Below the pieces are notes generated by a model. The model searched no databases, was not told the DNA's origin, and worked only from the letters and a program-made list of their open reading frames with translations. DNA of 64,000 nt from Amoebidium appalachense (lineage: Eukaryota > Ichthyosporea), in assembly GCA_963693365.1 (NCBI GenBank), contig CAVNZM010000012.1, positions 3,472,001 to 3,536,000 on the forward strand, in the 5' to 3' direction. Each line of letters begins with the position of its first letter. Positions within the stretch are counted from its first letter, which is position 1. Position numbers and translations under genes: made by a program. Of the stretch, positions 1 through 8,161 are shown piece after piece.

Positions 1-240
1 CCGTCCACATAGCTCTTGTCGCTTTTCAGGGCCAGCTGTGCATCCGTGTAGCTTTTGTCACTTTTGAGTGCCAGCTGGGTGTCCACATAGCTCTTGTCGC
101 TTTTCAGGGCCAGCTTTTCATCGGTGTATGTCCGATCCGTTTTCAGGGCCAGTTGGGCATCGACGTAGCTTCTGTCACTCTTAAGAGCCAGCTGCCCGTC
201 CACATAGCTCTTGTCGCTTTTCAGTGCTAGCTTCCCATCA
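1..240 (-). repeat. 45-bp in-frame tandem repeats (15-residue unit)
   Basis: At least five degenerate copies of a 45-bp unit, each encoding a 15-residue motif with the core ALKSDKSYVD. Copies differ mostly at single positions (KSDRSYVDA, KTDRTYTDE, KSDKSYTDA). The array runs off the left edge, so the copy number is a minimum. Confidence 0.85.
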
Positions 241-698
241 ACAAACACCACACGGTCTTCGAACCGTGTGTCTAAGTCAGCTACCGAGGTCGTCAACCGC
301 TTGTCCAAGTTTTCTACTGTTACGACATCGGCCTTCAGTTGCAGTCGTGAAACCACACTGTCTTCTTCGGCCTTTTTGTCGACCACCCCCGCAAGCTGTG
401 CAAGAGCGACTTTGTCGGCCTTCAGCTCCAGCCCGGCCTGCTGTGCCCGCAGTGCAGTGTTGATCTCTTCCACCGTCCTGAGCACGTTGTCGTCGTTGAC
501 CGTCAGCGCCGCGTTCAGGATCCCGACCGCCGCGCCCAGCGCGAGCCCCGCGCAGGGCCCGTCGACGGGCACGTGGTACGGCAGCACCTGCGCCACACAG
601 GCCGCGGCGTGCTCGAGGTCGAGCTGTCCCGTGTCGAAGGAGACGGTGTGGGGCAGGCGCGCCTGCTCCCCGCACACCAGCTGCTTGCACCGGAGCAT
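1..698 (-). CDS. Partial repeat-containing fibre-like protein, 3' end outside window
   Basis: The minus frame is open from an ATG at 698 to the window edge, so the C-terminus is missing. About 130 N-terminal residues contain alanine-rich helical sequence. They are followed by 15-residue repeats of the type LALKSDKSYVD, encoded by the 45-bp repeat at 1-240. Such repeats are common in phage tail-fibre and algal-virus surface proteins, where they form trimeric coiled stalks; that role is inferred here. The ATG lies 16 bp downstream of the resolvase stop codon and on the same strand, so the two genes run in tandem. No known catalytic domain is visible. Confidence 0.75.
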   Translation of the reverse strand, partial: MLRCKQLVCGEQARLPHTVSFDTGQLDLEHAAACVAQVLPYHVPVDGPCAGLALGAAVGILNAALTVNDDNVLRTVEEINTALRAQQAGLELKADKVALAQLAGVVDKKAEEDSVVSRLQLKADVVTVENLDKRLTTSVADLDTRFEDRVVFVDGKLALKSDKSYVDGQLALKSDRSYVDAQLALKTDRTYTDEKLALKSDKSYVDTQLALKSDKSYTDAQLALKSDKSYVD

Positions 699-713
699 TG
701 GTTACGGCCCTAA

Positions 714-1271
714 TTAAAACCGGCCCTTCCGGCAGAACAGGTACCACAGCCCGTGCAGCAGCGCATCCGCCAAATCGTCCTTCTTGCCTTCGCGCTCGAA
801 CTTGTCCCGCCACCCCTGCTCACCCTGCACCTCCAGCGCCTGTCGGGTGTCCTCGACCGCCCGCCGCTTGTACACCGCATAGGCCGCCTTGCCGGTCTCT
901 GCGGGCGTCCGCCCCATGCGCGCGAGCCACGCCCCGCACTGGTTCTTCCGCGTGCCGTGCTGCAGCACCACCCCAGGCCCCCGGCCCTCGACCAGTCGCC
1001 GGGTCACGAAGTACCCCTGCAGCACGTGCGCCAGCACCGAAAGCTTCGTCACCATCTGCTGCTCGATCACCACCACGTCCACACCCTCGAGCATGCGCGC
1101 CTCCTCGTGCAGCCGCCGCAGCAGCAGCTGAACGAGCACGGCCGCCGGCGTGTTCGGGTTGCCCACGGCCCACCGCTCCCAGCTGTGGATCTCGAACGCG
1201 CCCCCTGGGGTGTCGGCCACGACGCACACGACAAGATTCAAGAACCCAACGTCGATGGCCGCCACGCGCAT
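714..1271 (-). CDS. Holliday junction resolvase, poxvirus A22/RuvC-like
   Basis: 185-residue RNase H-fold resolvase that would cleave branched DNA or concatemers before packaging. The N-terminus begins MRVAAIDVGFLN, with the first catalytic Asp at residue 7. An IEQQ motif supplies the acidic residue of strand 4, and the C-terminal KKDDLADALLHG supplies the last Asp pair, as expected for the A22 family. The frame is open further upstream, but the ATG at 1271 fits the family start and lies about 28 nt from a TATA-like element at 1299-1304. It is divergent from the membrane protein gene at 1348. Confidence 0.9.
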   Translation of the reverse strand: MRVAAIDVGFLNLVVCVVADTPGGAFEIHSWERWAVGNPNTPAAVLVQLLLRRLHEEARMLEGVDVVVIEQQMVTKLSVLAHVLQGYFVTRRLVEGRGPGVVLQHGTRKNQCGAWLARMGRTPAETGKAAYAVYKRRAVEDTRQALEVQGEQGWRDKFEREGKKDDLADALLHGLWYLFCRKGRF

Positions 1272-1298
1272 TTTGACCGCCAAGCGCACCGCGCGCGC

Positions 1299-1306
1299 TT
1301 TATAAG
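1299..1306. promoter_or_regulatory. Near-palindromic TATA element between divergent genes
   Basis: The sequence GCTTTATAAGC reads as TATAAAGC on the minus strand and TATAAGC on the plus strand. It lies 28 nt from the resolvase ATG and 42 nt from the ATG at 1348, so one element could serve both directions. The dual use is inferred. Confidence 0.5.
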
Positions 1307-1347
1307 CCGTCCGCCGCGCCCCGCGTCGCAAATGTGCGCGTAGACAA

Positions 1348-2247
1348 ATGGACGGCAGACATACCTGGCTTGCGTGGGCGGTGATCTGTGTGGCGCTGCT
1401 GTACATGTATGTGGCACGGCGCGACTACGCCGGCGCCGGCTACGAGGACGTGGCCAAGGCGGAGGCCCCCCCGCTGGCCGCACCCACCAACCCGCCGGAC
1501 CAGTTCCAGCCGGGCCTCAACCCTGACCGCACAAGACTGCACGCCCCGAACAAGGGCGCCACCGACAAGTACGGCATCAACAGGCCCTGCAACCCCGCGG
1601 ACCGCCTCAACACGAAGGTCATGGAGGTCCCCCTGGACGAACACGTTGGGCGTGTGCGCCCTCTCAATCCCTACCTCAAACCCAGCGGCGTGGACAACAG
1701 GGCAGATGCCGGTGACCGCGCGCCTTTGGCCGAGGGCGTGCCCTTGCTGACGGGTCGGGCAATCGACGGCCACAGTCATCCCGAGCAGCAGCAGACGCGC
1801 GCCGCGTCAATGCGCGAGCTCTACCGCGTGAAGACCCGCGGCGGCATCTACAACGCGTCGTTGAAGGACTACCCGGCCCGTCCGGAGGCCGTGCTCAACA
1901 ACCGCGAGGACGTGCGCACCGGTGTGCGCGCCCCGCTGCCGACGTTCGCGTTCGACCCGGTCCGGAGTGACCAGCCCCAGCACGTGGAGAAGACCCGGCG
2001 CGGCATTCGGACGCACGACTTCGGGCAGATCACGGGGCTCGCAAACACCGACGTGCCTATGATGCCGATCCCCGACCTGGTGGGGGGGGCACTCTGCCAC
2101 AGGACTTCAACGTCAAGCTGCGTTAACGTTAACGACTATCGGGTGAACGCGGTGATTTTTATTTCGGCATCGGGCAATGGCCATTTGCTACACACGCAAG
2201 ACGAAGAGCGCGTTCAACCGACCCCTGAAGCTCAACCCGCCGCTTAA
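1348..2247 (+). CDS. N-terminally membrane-anchored virion-type protein, probable frame break near the C-terminus
   Basis: The protein starts with one hydrophobic span (WLAWAVICVALLYMYVA) followed by a long polar, proline-rich ectodomain or tegument-like region. No family is recognised with certainty; small N-anchored proteins of this kind are common in NCLDV membranes. The frame runs through a G8 tract at 2082-2089 and then overlaps the SWIB gene by about 70 bp. With one G fewer, the frame would close at a TAA at 2124-2126, leaving a clean gap before the SWIB ATG. The last 50 residues given by the present frame are therefore doubtful. Confidence 0.7.
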   Translation: MDGRHTWLAWAVICVALLYMYVARRDYAGAGYEDVAKAEAPPLAAPTNPPDQFQPGLNPDRTRLHAPNKGATDKYGINRPCNPADRLNTKVMEVPLDEHVGRVRPLNPYLKPSGVDNRADAGDRAPLAEGVPLLTGRAIDGHSHPEQQQTRAASMRELYRVKTRGGIYNASLKDYPARPEAVLNNREDVRTGVRAPLPTFAFDPVRSDQPQHVEKTRRGIRTHDFGQITGLANTDVPMMPIPDLVGGALCHRTSTSSCVNVNDYRVNAVIFISASGNGHLLHTQDEERVQPTPEAQPAA

Positions 2248-2437
2248 GGGGTTCATGCACAAGCCCACGGCCACGCGCGGGCAGGTGGTGAAGGCGGTCT
2301 GGGCGTACGCCAAGAAGAAGGGGCTGAACAACGGCCAGAAGATCAAAGTCGACGGTGGGCTGTCTCCGCTGTTCCCGAAGCAGAGTACGATCAAATTCGG
2401 CGATATTGCACGCATGATCGGCAAGTTCAGCGGCTGA
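2177..2437 (+). CDS. SWIB-domain protein
   Basis: 86-residue basic protein consisting essentially of a SWIB/MDM2-fold domain (FNRPLKLNPPLKGFM near the N-terminus, a central YAKKKGL helix, and the LSPLFPKQSTIKFGDIARMI C-terminal half). SWIB domains occur in chromatin remodellers, and stand-alone versions occur in chlamydiae and many giant viruses, where a role in DNA or chromatin binding is assumed. A T-rich element (TTTTTATT) lies about 14 nt upstream of the ATG. It overlaps the doubtful 3' end of the preceding frame. Confidence 0.85.
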   Translation: MAICYTRKTKSAFNRPLKLNPPLKGFMHKPTATRGQVVKAVWAYAKKKGLNNGQKIKVDGGLSPLFPKQSTIKFGDIARMIGKFSG

Positions 2438-2465
2438 CCGGCGAATATTTTCACGCCTACACAAA

Positions 2466-3346
2466 ATGGCTCGTGAGCGGTATGATACTGGCAGCGGGCA
2501 AGCTGGGGAGAAGATCGTCAATTTCGTCACAAAAACGAAAGGCAAACCCCCGCAAAACGTCGGTGAGCAGGACATCAAGGCCGCAAAGCACCTACTGATC
2601 AACAACATCAGGCTATACCAGAAAGAATTCGGCGTCCCCGAAGACATCGCCAAGAAGGCGTCGGACATGGTGAAGTTCGGTCTCCACGGAATCCAGCGGG
2701 TGGTCGGGGGTTGCGAGGGGCGCCTGTTGCCGCTCGACGCAGCCGGGTTCATTTTCGCGTGCGTCTACCTGCTGGGCGTTAAAACTCAGGCGAGTGCAAA
2801 GGGCGGAACGGCCGCCCTTGAAAAGGGTGCGACCGACGTGAACACGTTCCTTGTGGCCGAGGACGTGTACAGTAGGGTCCGCATCGCCATGTACGGAAAA
2901 CCCCCCGATGACTTTGGCGTCATCAAGGGCGGGTCGGGGTGCAGGGAGCCTTGGATCATCGACGACATCGAGGCATATGCGTGCAAATGGCGCCTGGACG
3001 CGGGCAAGGTCACGGAGATCCAGGACTACCTCATCAAGCTCAACACGACCAGGACAAAAGGCGCGGAGAACATTCAAAAGGACGACACAAACACTTCCCT
3101 CTCCCGCCGTGGTTCGACGTGGTTAAGACAAATGCCGATGCCGATTTGCTGACCTGGTATGAAGACAACGGTGTCATGTCATTGGCCATAACCGAATTCT
3201 CGGAGGATGTCTACCGCAGGGCTCGCTACCTCGTGTTCCAGAAGTGCGGGATTGAATCGAACACCGTGCTCGACATGGATGCACAGCTGGCCCTGTTCCA
3301 TGCCGAACAAAACGCGCTTGCCACCGCGGCTGCGCGATGTGCTTAA
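2466..3346 (+). CDS. Unrecognised protein, split by a frameshift near 3085-3110
   Basis: The first frame (2466-3152) encodes a mixed helical protein starting MARERYDTGSGQ. After about residue 205 it degenerates into a serine/arginine tail. A second frame, one register away, continues with protein-like sequence (PPWFDVVKTNADADLL and onward) to 3346. The simplest reading is one gene of about 290 residues with a single indel between 3085 and 3110. No conserved domain is recognised. It lies between the SWIB gene and the proline-rich gene at 3369 and may belong to a virion cluster. Confidence 0.65.
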
Positions 3347-3368
3347 TATCTTTTCTGCTCACCAATAA

Positions 3369-4085
3369 ATGCCACCCAAGCCCTCGAAGACAATCGGTCG
3401 GGTTGCTACTCCACGCGTGGGTCTCACCCTCGGTCACTTGGAGTCGGAGATCAAGAAGCTGGAGCTCCTGTCTAAGCGTGTCGGTACGCCGGCGCCGTCC
3501 GGATCCAAGCCCCCCCGCCCCCCCGCACCACCCAAGCGACCGACCGGCCCGGTTGGCGCCCAGGCACCTGACAGGAAGCGCGCGAGAATGGAAGGCGCGC
3601 GCGCGCTGGTGTCCACCTGTACCGCGGCGCCGAAGGCCATGTCGACGTTCCGTGTCAAGCCCGTCGCCAGGCCCGCCAGGACCAAGCCCGCACCGGTCAA
3701 GGCGCCACCCCAAACCCAAAGGAAGCAGACACAGGCCCCCCGCGCACCCCGCCCTGTCTCCACCATGCGTGTGCGCTCCGCCGGTTCGAGGTCCCGTGCG
3801 GGCGAATGCGGGCCGGGGACGATCAAGTTGGCCGGGGAATGTGTCCCTGCGACGGCAAAGAACGTGTTCGGGTACTGCGAGCCCAAGACTGGGCGCGCGG
3901 CTCCGCCGCCCGACTTCAGCCGCAAGCCCATCAACCAGGGTCAAGACGTTCTTCAAATGATGGGATGCGGGTCCAACAAAATCAGCACCTTCGCTCTCGT
4001 CGACCCCGTAAACTCGGGCTGCTGGGGCGTCGCGGCCAATCTGAAGCACTTCCCTGCGTTGTTCGTGGTCCACTCCGCCCCCTAG
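3369..4085 (+). CDS. Proline/lysine-rich protein with a CGPxT...CVPA cysteine motif
   Basis: 238 residues, mostly low-complexity Pro/Lys/Arg/Ala sequence, suggesting a DNA-condensing or core role. Residues about 145-160 hold CGPGTIKLAGECVPAT, closely matching CGPATVRSRVTGQCVPA in the minus-strand gene at 7701-8132. The C-terminal 60 residues are cysteine- and asparagine-containing and better ordered. Upstream is a T-rich element (TTTTCTGCTC) about 10 nt before the ATG. No published function is recognised. Confidence 0.75.
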   Translation: MPPKPSKTIGRVATPRVGLTLGHLESEIKKLELLSKRVGTPAPSGSKPPRPPAPPKRPTGPVGAQAPDRKRARMEGARALVSTCTAAPKAMSTFRVKPVARPARTKPAPVKAPPQTQRKQTQAPRAPRPVSTMRVRSAGSRSRAGECGPGTIKLAGECVPATAKNVFGYCEPKTGRAAPPPDFSRKPINQGQDVLQMMGCGSNKISTFALVDPVNSGCWGVAANLKHFPALFVVHSAP

Positions 4086-4094
4086 GTTCGAGGG

Positions 4095-4102
4095 TATAAA
4101 TA
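4095..4102 (+). promoter_or_regulatory. TATA box for the VLTF3 gene
   Basis: TATAAATA, 36 nt upstream of the ATG at 4138, consistent with an RNA polymerase II-like start about 30 nt downstream of the box. Confidence 0.7.
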
Positions 4103-4137
4103 ACGGGCGCCCGGCGTGCCCCACACCACTCATTCCA

Positions 4138-5124
4138 ATGTCGCTCGACGAACGCAAGCGCCCGACGCGGGCTCCCTATCGGTCCAAGAAGGCCTGTGAT
4201 GCAGACAGGCAGTACTCGCAGCACGTCGCACAGAACGACATCGAGTCGCGCGTCGACCTGCGCATGGCCGAGTTCGCGAAGCGCAGGAAGGTGGGCGACG
4301 ATTCGGTGGGTCAGGAGGAGATCGACTTCCTGCTGGACACCGTGCCGTACATCCTCAAGCACTACGAGTGCAGCGACCGCGAATCGCGCCGCGACGTGTA
4401 CCGCCAGTACCTGACCCACGTGGAGGACGTCCAGGACCGCATGCCCCGCAGGGAGCCCGACCCCTGTACGGCCTGTGGCGTCGGCGTGCTGGAGAAGACG
4501 CGCGAGCTGTACGTGTGCACCGAGTGCGGCGAGGCGGTCCCCGGTTTCTGTGAGTTCAGCAAGTCGTTCTTCAAGCACCCGCCCCCGAGGAGCCAACGCC
4601 AACAGGTGTACAAGCCCCTCAACCATTTCAACGAGACGCTGGTGCACTTTCAGGGCAAGGAGACCACGGACATCCCCGACGAGGTTGTCCAGTTCGTCCG
4701 CGAGGCCGCTGGCACCCACTATCCCATGGAACGAGTCACCCACGCGCACGTCAAGAAGCTGCTCCGCAGCCGTAAGCTGAACCGCTACTACCGCAACATA
4801 CCGAGCATCATGCAGAGCGCGTTTGGCATACAGTGCCCCCAATTCAACACCGAGCAGCTGGACCGCCTGAGGGACATGTTCATGCAGACACAGGGCGTCT
4901 TCAAGGACGCATGTGACGATCGCATCAACTTCCTGTCAGTCAACTACCTGCTCTACAAGTTTTGCGAGCTCCTGGACTGGACGTCATATCTCGCCCACAT
5001 ACCCCTGCTCAAGTCGGCCGACAAACTCTGCGACCACGATCGCACATGGAGGGCCATCTGCAACCGGCTGGATTGGGCTTTTATTAAAACAAGGACAACC
5101 CCGCGTTGTCTCATGACCGTCTAG
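4138..5124 (+). CDS. VLTF3: Viral late transcription factor 3-like protein
   Basis: 328-residue homologue of the poxvirus A2/VLTF3 family, one of the NCLDV hallmark genes. It activates late gene transcription. A zinc ribbon is formed by CTACGVGVLEKTRELYVCTECG at about residues 109-130. It is followed by the conserved LNHFNETLVHFQGKE segment and an IPDEVV stretch, as in the family. The C-terminal 100 residues are helical with conserved aromatic residues (LSVNYLLYKFCELL). A consensus TATA box lies upstream, which would give it non-late expression, matching its expected intermediate timing. Confidence 0.93.
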   Translation: MSLDERKRPTRAPYRSKKACDADRQYSQHVAQNDIESRVDLRMAEFAKRRKVGDDSVGQEEIDFLLDTVPYILKHYECSDRESRRDVYRQYLTHVEDVQDRMPRREPDPCTACGVGVLEKTRELYVCTECGEAVPGFCEFSKSFFKHPPPRSQRQQVYKPLNHFNETLVHFQGKETTDIPDEVVQFVREAAGTHYPMERVTHAHVKKLLRSRKLNRYYRNIPSIMQSAFGIQCPQFNTEQLDRLRDMFMQTQGVFKDACDDRINFLSVNYLLYKFCELLDWTSYLAHIPLLKSADKLCDHDRTWRAICNRLDWAFIKTRTTPRCLMTV

Positions 5125-5441
5125 AAAAACGACCAACACACCCTTGTGTTTAGGCTTCGAGGGAACACCACCTGCTGCATGCCATGCGCCGCATCTGTCG
5201 GCGCATCAGATGGTATCTTGCGTTCGCGATGGTCTTGGCGGTGTGTCGGGGCATGCATCCCGGCGCCTTCTCGTGCACGCTTTCAGTCAGGAGCCCCAGC
5301 GCGAGCTTGTGGAAGGGCGATCCGGCTTTTCCTCCGTGCGTACGCGTGCGGGTATGGCGGCGTCTGCGTGGCATTTGCATGTGCCCGAATCATTTTTTTG
5401 TCGGTAGTGCTGCGGCCCTTTATTTTGTAGGTCATTGTTCA
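5125..5441. other. Non-coding leader region or possible N-terminal extension
   Basis: 317 bp between VLTF3 and the next gene. The downstream frame stays open back to an ATG at 5184, giving an extra 86 residues that are arginine- and cysteine-rich and hydrophobic near the start. A T-rich element (TTTATTTTG) just before the ATG at 5442 argues that the shorter start is used and this stretch is mostly untranslated. Nothing else is recognised. Confidence 0.35.
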
Positions 5442-6005
5442 ATGGACGCCGTTGCATTCAATGCCTGCCTGGACGAACTCTGCTCGAAATTGCAGGGCGC
5501 ATTCCCCGACCTCCCCGAGATCACTCAGGCTCGCCAGCTCGCCGCAGCGACGGCCGACATAGACCCAGCCCTGCCTGCACGCATGTTCGCGGACAGGCTG
5601 GTCCCCTTCGCCGCTGCCGTGCATGCAGGCGATTGGGGTTTTCTGGACTCGGACGCGTCCCCGCTGCACGAGATGGGCCTGTACAATGCCTGGGCACGAA
5701 TGCACGAAGTCACCAAGGTCGCTGTTGTCGACTACATCCAGAAACTCGTTGGTCATGCCGGGGGGGTGCCCCTCCTCGACACCCCCCCCCCGGCCCAATA
5801 TCCAATGTACGTTCCGGGCGGCCAGACGCCGCTCCCCACCCTGGACCCGTCGACCATGTCGAACATATTCAACATTGCAAAGGCCGCCACCTCCCAGATG
5901 ACAGACGAAGACGCCCGCTCGCTCCTTGAAACACGCGACCCGGCCAAGCTCGGGCAGCTGTGCTTCAGCATCCTCGACAGCCTCACCGCCAACGTGCCGA
6001 CGTGA
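5442..6005 (+). CDS. Unrecognised helical protein
   Basis: 187 residues, acidic to neutral, alanine-rich and mainly helical. A short proline stretch in the middle is encoded by a C9 tract near 5782. No family is recognised. The start at 5442 is chosen because a T-rich late-like element ends 15 nt upstream; an in-frame ATG at 5184 would add 86 residues. The 3' end overlaps the convergent small gene at 5983-6234 by 23 bp. Confidence 0.65.
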   Translation: MDAVAFNACLDELCSKLQGAFPDLPEITQARQLAAATADIDPALPARMFADRLVPFAAAVHAGDWGFLDSDASPLHEMGLYNAWARMHEVTKVAVVDYIQKLVGHAGGVPLLDTPPPAQYPMYVPGGQTPLPTLDPSTMSNIFNIAKAATSQMTDEDARSLLETRDPAKLGQLCFSILDSLTANVPT

Positions 6006-6234
6006 AGCACGTGCTGCTCGCGTGTGCCAGATTGTAGAACTGCCGCAGCGTCAGCCGGTCAAACAGCCCCGTCGTCGCCGAGCGGTACTTCAGTTCGTGG
6101 AAGATGTGCACTAGAAGCTCGAACTCCCGGTCCAGCAGGGGGGGGAGGGAATCGGCGTCGTCGTCGGTCTCGGTCTCGCTCGAGGGCGGCTCGCCAAGGT
6201 AGTCGAGCAGCTCGATTTCGTCGTATGCCACCAT
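5983..6234 (-). CDS. Small acidic protein
   Basis: 83 residues. The first half is strongly acidic (YDEIELLDYLG, then ETETDDDADS); the second is helical with aromatic residues. The start is supported by a minus-strand TATAAATA at 6277-6284, 43 nt upstream of the ATG. No homologue is recognised. Acidic N-terminus plus helix would fit a small protein-interaction or regulatory factor, which is inference only. Confidence 0.65.
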   Translation of the reverse strand: MVAYDEIELLDYLGEPPSSETETDDDADSLPPLLDREFELLVHIFHELKYRSATTGLFDRLTLRQFYNLAHASSTCFTSARWR

Positions 6235-6276
6235 CTTCCGTCGGGACCGTTCTGTCGCCGAAGGACTACCCGCGGG

Positions 6277-6284
6277 TATTTATA
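6277..6284 (-). promoter_or_regulatory. TATA box for the small acidic gene
   Basis: TATAAATA on the minus strand, 43 nt from the ATG at 6234. Confidence 0.65.
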
Positions 6285-6361
6285 CCTTTGTCGCGGCACA
6301 AGCAGGTCACATGCACACACCCGTTGAGCACCACATCTGCTGTGGCTTTTTCCCCTTGCCG

Positions 6362-6601
6362 ATGAACAGGTGGGCCGTCCTGAGGGCGACGTGCGAGCGC
6401 TTGCAGCTGCACGGCGCCGTGGGTGTAGGGTTCGTCCACAGCTGGGTGCCCGGGCTCCTGCGCATCCTCGAGCGTGCACGAAACGACCCGACGCTTGAGC
6501 CGCGCCTCGTGCTGATGGGCGCGTCCGTGGGCTACGCCGCGTGGGTGGCAGGGATGTGCGCCCCCCTCGGCGTCACGGTGGTGGTCGGCACCGTTTTGTG
6601 A
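6362..6601 (+). CDS. Small membrane protein
   Basis: 79 residues with a C-terminal hydrophobic segment (VGYAAWVAGM followed by LGVTVVVGTVL) and an arginine-rich first half. The frame is open back to 6311, but the ATG at 6362 follows a T-rich stretch typical of late-like starts in this genome. The product is not recognised. It ends 21 bp before the HNH gene. Confidence 0.5.
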   Translation: MNRWAVLRATCERLQLHGAVGVGFVHSWVPGLLRILERARNDPTLEPRLVLMGASVGYAAWVAGMCAPLGVTVVVGTVL

Positions 6602-6622
6602 TTTTAATGCTCTCGTCACATC

Positions 6623-7327
6623 ATGGATGTGTTCGTGTCCAGCATCAGGGCTAACGCAACAAACAAAAAACTGCCCATGGACCTGTCTTCGACCGCACTC
6701 AACGAGCTGTTCCGCCGCCCCTGCCAGGTGTGCAACCGTGCGGAGCGTGAGCGCACGCACAGGAACATCGCGCTGTGTGTGTACCGGCGCGGATACGTGC
6801 ACGGGAACGTACGCCCGGTATGCTCGACGTGCCACAAGGTCAGACACGGCCTGCGCACATCACAGCTGTGTGCCCTGGCCGCACACACCATGCTCGAATG
6901 CTCACTGGTCAAACGCGCACTTGGACGGTCGGCGGGGGGCGCGCGCCGGCTTGCTCGAGCGCTGACGGCCCGCAAGGCCTACCGACAGCCCCCATCGACG
7001 CGGTCGTACAGCACGAACTACAACACGTACAGGTGCAGCGCGCGCAAGCGGTGCGTCACGGACAACGGGCGGCGGTGCCCGTCGTCCGTGTTTACATTGA
7101 CCCGGAAGGAGTTCGATGGCCTGCGGGGCAAGGACTGCTTTTATTGTGGGTTGGAGAACTCGAATGGTGTCGACAGGTTGTATCCCGCCATCGGCTACAC
7201 CGAGGGGAACAGCGTGCCCTGCTGCAAGACGTGCAACTACACGAAGAACGACATGCACCCCGCGGCGTATCTGCAGCACCTGGCCACTATTGTGCGGCAC
7301 TGGGCTGCGAACCACGGCTTGGCTTAA
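6623..7327 (+). CDS. HNH-like zinc-binding endonuclease
   Basis: 234 residues. The C-terminal part has FYCG, NGVDRLYPAIGYTEGN and CCKTCNYTKNDMHP, the pattern of viral and phage HNH proteins (CxxC, NGxDR, GYxxxN, CCxxCN). The N-terminal half carries further cysteine pairs (CQVCNRAE and CSTCHK), probably a second zinc site. Such proteins are usually homing endonucleases or host-genome nicking enzymes. No intron or intein is next to it, so it is free-standing. It overlaps the convergent Erv1 gene by 41 bp. Confidence 0.8.
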   Translation: MDVFVSSIRANATNKKLPMDLSSTALNELFRRPCQVCNRAERERTHRNIALCVYRRGYVHGNVRPVCSTCHKVRHGLRTSQLCALAAHTMLECSLVKRALGRSAGGARRLARALTARKAYRQPPSTRSYSTNYNTYRCSARKRCVTDNGRRCPSSVFTLTRKEFDGLRGKDCFYCGLENSNGVDRLYPAIGYTEGNSVPCCKTCNYTKNDMHPAAYLQHLATIVRHWAANHGLA

Positions 7328-7667
7328 CCAGCCACGGGTCGTACTGGCGTGCCACCTCCCGCGGCTTGAGCGTGCGCTTCTTCTTGCGCTGGTTGACGGC
7401 GTTGTGCACGCGCACGCCCCAGCGGAACAGGCGGTCGCGGTTCTTGAGGACCTGGCGCGACAGCTTGCACTTGGACCTGCGCACCAGCTTGGCGAAGTGC
7501 CCGCGGCACGACCGGCACGGCAGGACGTCCGGGAGCGAGTTCAGGAACGCCTCGTACTGCTCCTTACTGCGCGCGCTCGGCTCGTCGGGGTACCCGAGTG
7601 TGACGGCATGAATAAACTTCCACGCGTGTGGGCCCCAGCATTTTGATTTCAGGTTGTGTCGGGACAT
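7287..7667 (-). CDS. Erv1/Alr-type FAD-linked thiol oxidase
   Basis: About 126 residues. The N-terminus has CWGPHAWKFIH, the conserved WGxxxWxxxH FAD-binding helix. The redox CxxC is CRSC at residues 51-54 in the context LPCRSCRGHF. A C-terminal WGVRVHNAVNQR helix matches the family HNxxN segment. In NCLDVs this enzyme forms disulfides in virion proteins in the cytoplasm. The ATG at 7667 is preferred to upstream starts because it places the first conserved Trp at residue 11. The 3' end overlaps the HNH gene. Confidence 0.9.
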   Translation of the reverse strand: MSRHNLKSKCWGPHAWKFIHAVTLGYPDEPSARSKEQYEAFLNSLPDVLPCRSCRGHFAKLVRRSKCKLSRQVLKNRDRLFRWGVRVHNAVNQRKKKRTLKPREVARQYDPWLVKPSRGSQPSAAQ

Positions 7668-7700
7668 TAGAAACGGGCCCAAAAACATATGCACAAGCCA

Positions 7701-8132
7701 CTACTTTGCTAGGAACATGGAACAACCGGCAAGCCTGGCCCCGGTTCCGCTGTAGAATAGTTCCGCGCCGCATGTCATTGACCCTCCTGTTGGATATATC
7801 GTGTTTACAAGATCGTCAACCTTGTCTGGTGGTTTGAAGTAGGCGTCGCCCGGGGATCCACCGCCCACGCCGGGCTTGACCGAGAAGTTCTTGGGTACCA
7901 GGGACCTCTCGGATGTGATCGGCAGCTTCTCGAGGTTCGCCGGCACGCACTGCCCGGTGACCCTGCTGCGTACGGTCGCGGGTCCACATCTCCGCGTCCT
8001 GGTGGGCGCGGAGGTCGTGGTCTTTGCGCGCTTCGCCTGCGAGGGTCTTGCGCGCTTGGCCTTTCCGTCGGCCCGGGTTGGGCGTTCAGAGAAGTCCATA
8101 ACTGTCCGTCTTGGTCCGCGCTGTTGTTTCAT
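7701..8132 (-). CDS. Basic protein with CGPxT...CVPA motif
   Basis: 143 residues. The first 45 are Lys/Arg/Ser-rich; then CGPATVRSRVTGQCVPA repeats the cysteine motif of the gene at 3369, and the C-terminus is Gly/Cys-rich. The two genes are probably diverged paralogues with a basic tail plus a small disulfide- or metal-linked module. A virion core role is inferred from the basic tail and the neighbouring capsid cluster. Confidence 0.7.
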   Translation of the reverse strand: MKQQRGPRRTVMDFSERPTRADGKAKRARPSQAKRAKTTTSAPTRTRRCGPATVRSRVTGQCVPANLEKLPITSERSLVPKNFSVKPGVGGGSPGDAYFKPPDKVDDLVNTIYPTGGSMTCGAELFYSGTGARLAGCSMFLAK

Positions 8133-8161
8133 TATGGTACTCGGTTACATTTTATCACGTA

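Noticed and set aside
1-240. CRISPR array from regular 45-bp repeats
   Set aside because: Repeats are contiguous without unique spacers and encode an in-frame protein repeat.
5184-5441. Signal-peptide extension of the gene at 5442
   Set aside because: The segment has a hydrophobic stretch but is otherwise Arg/Cys-rich, and a T-rich element lies directly before the ATG at 5442.
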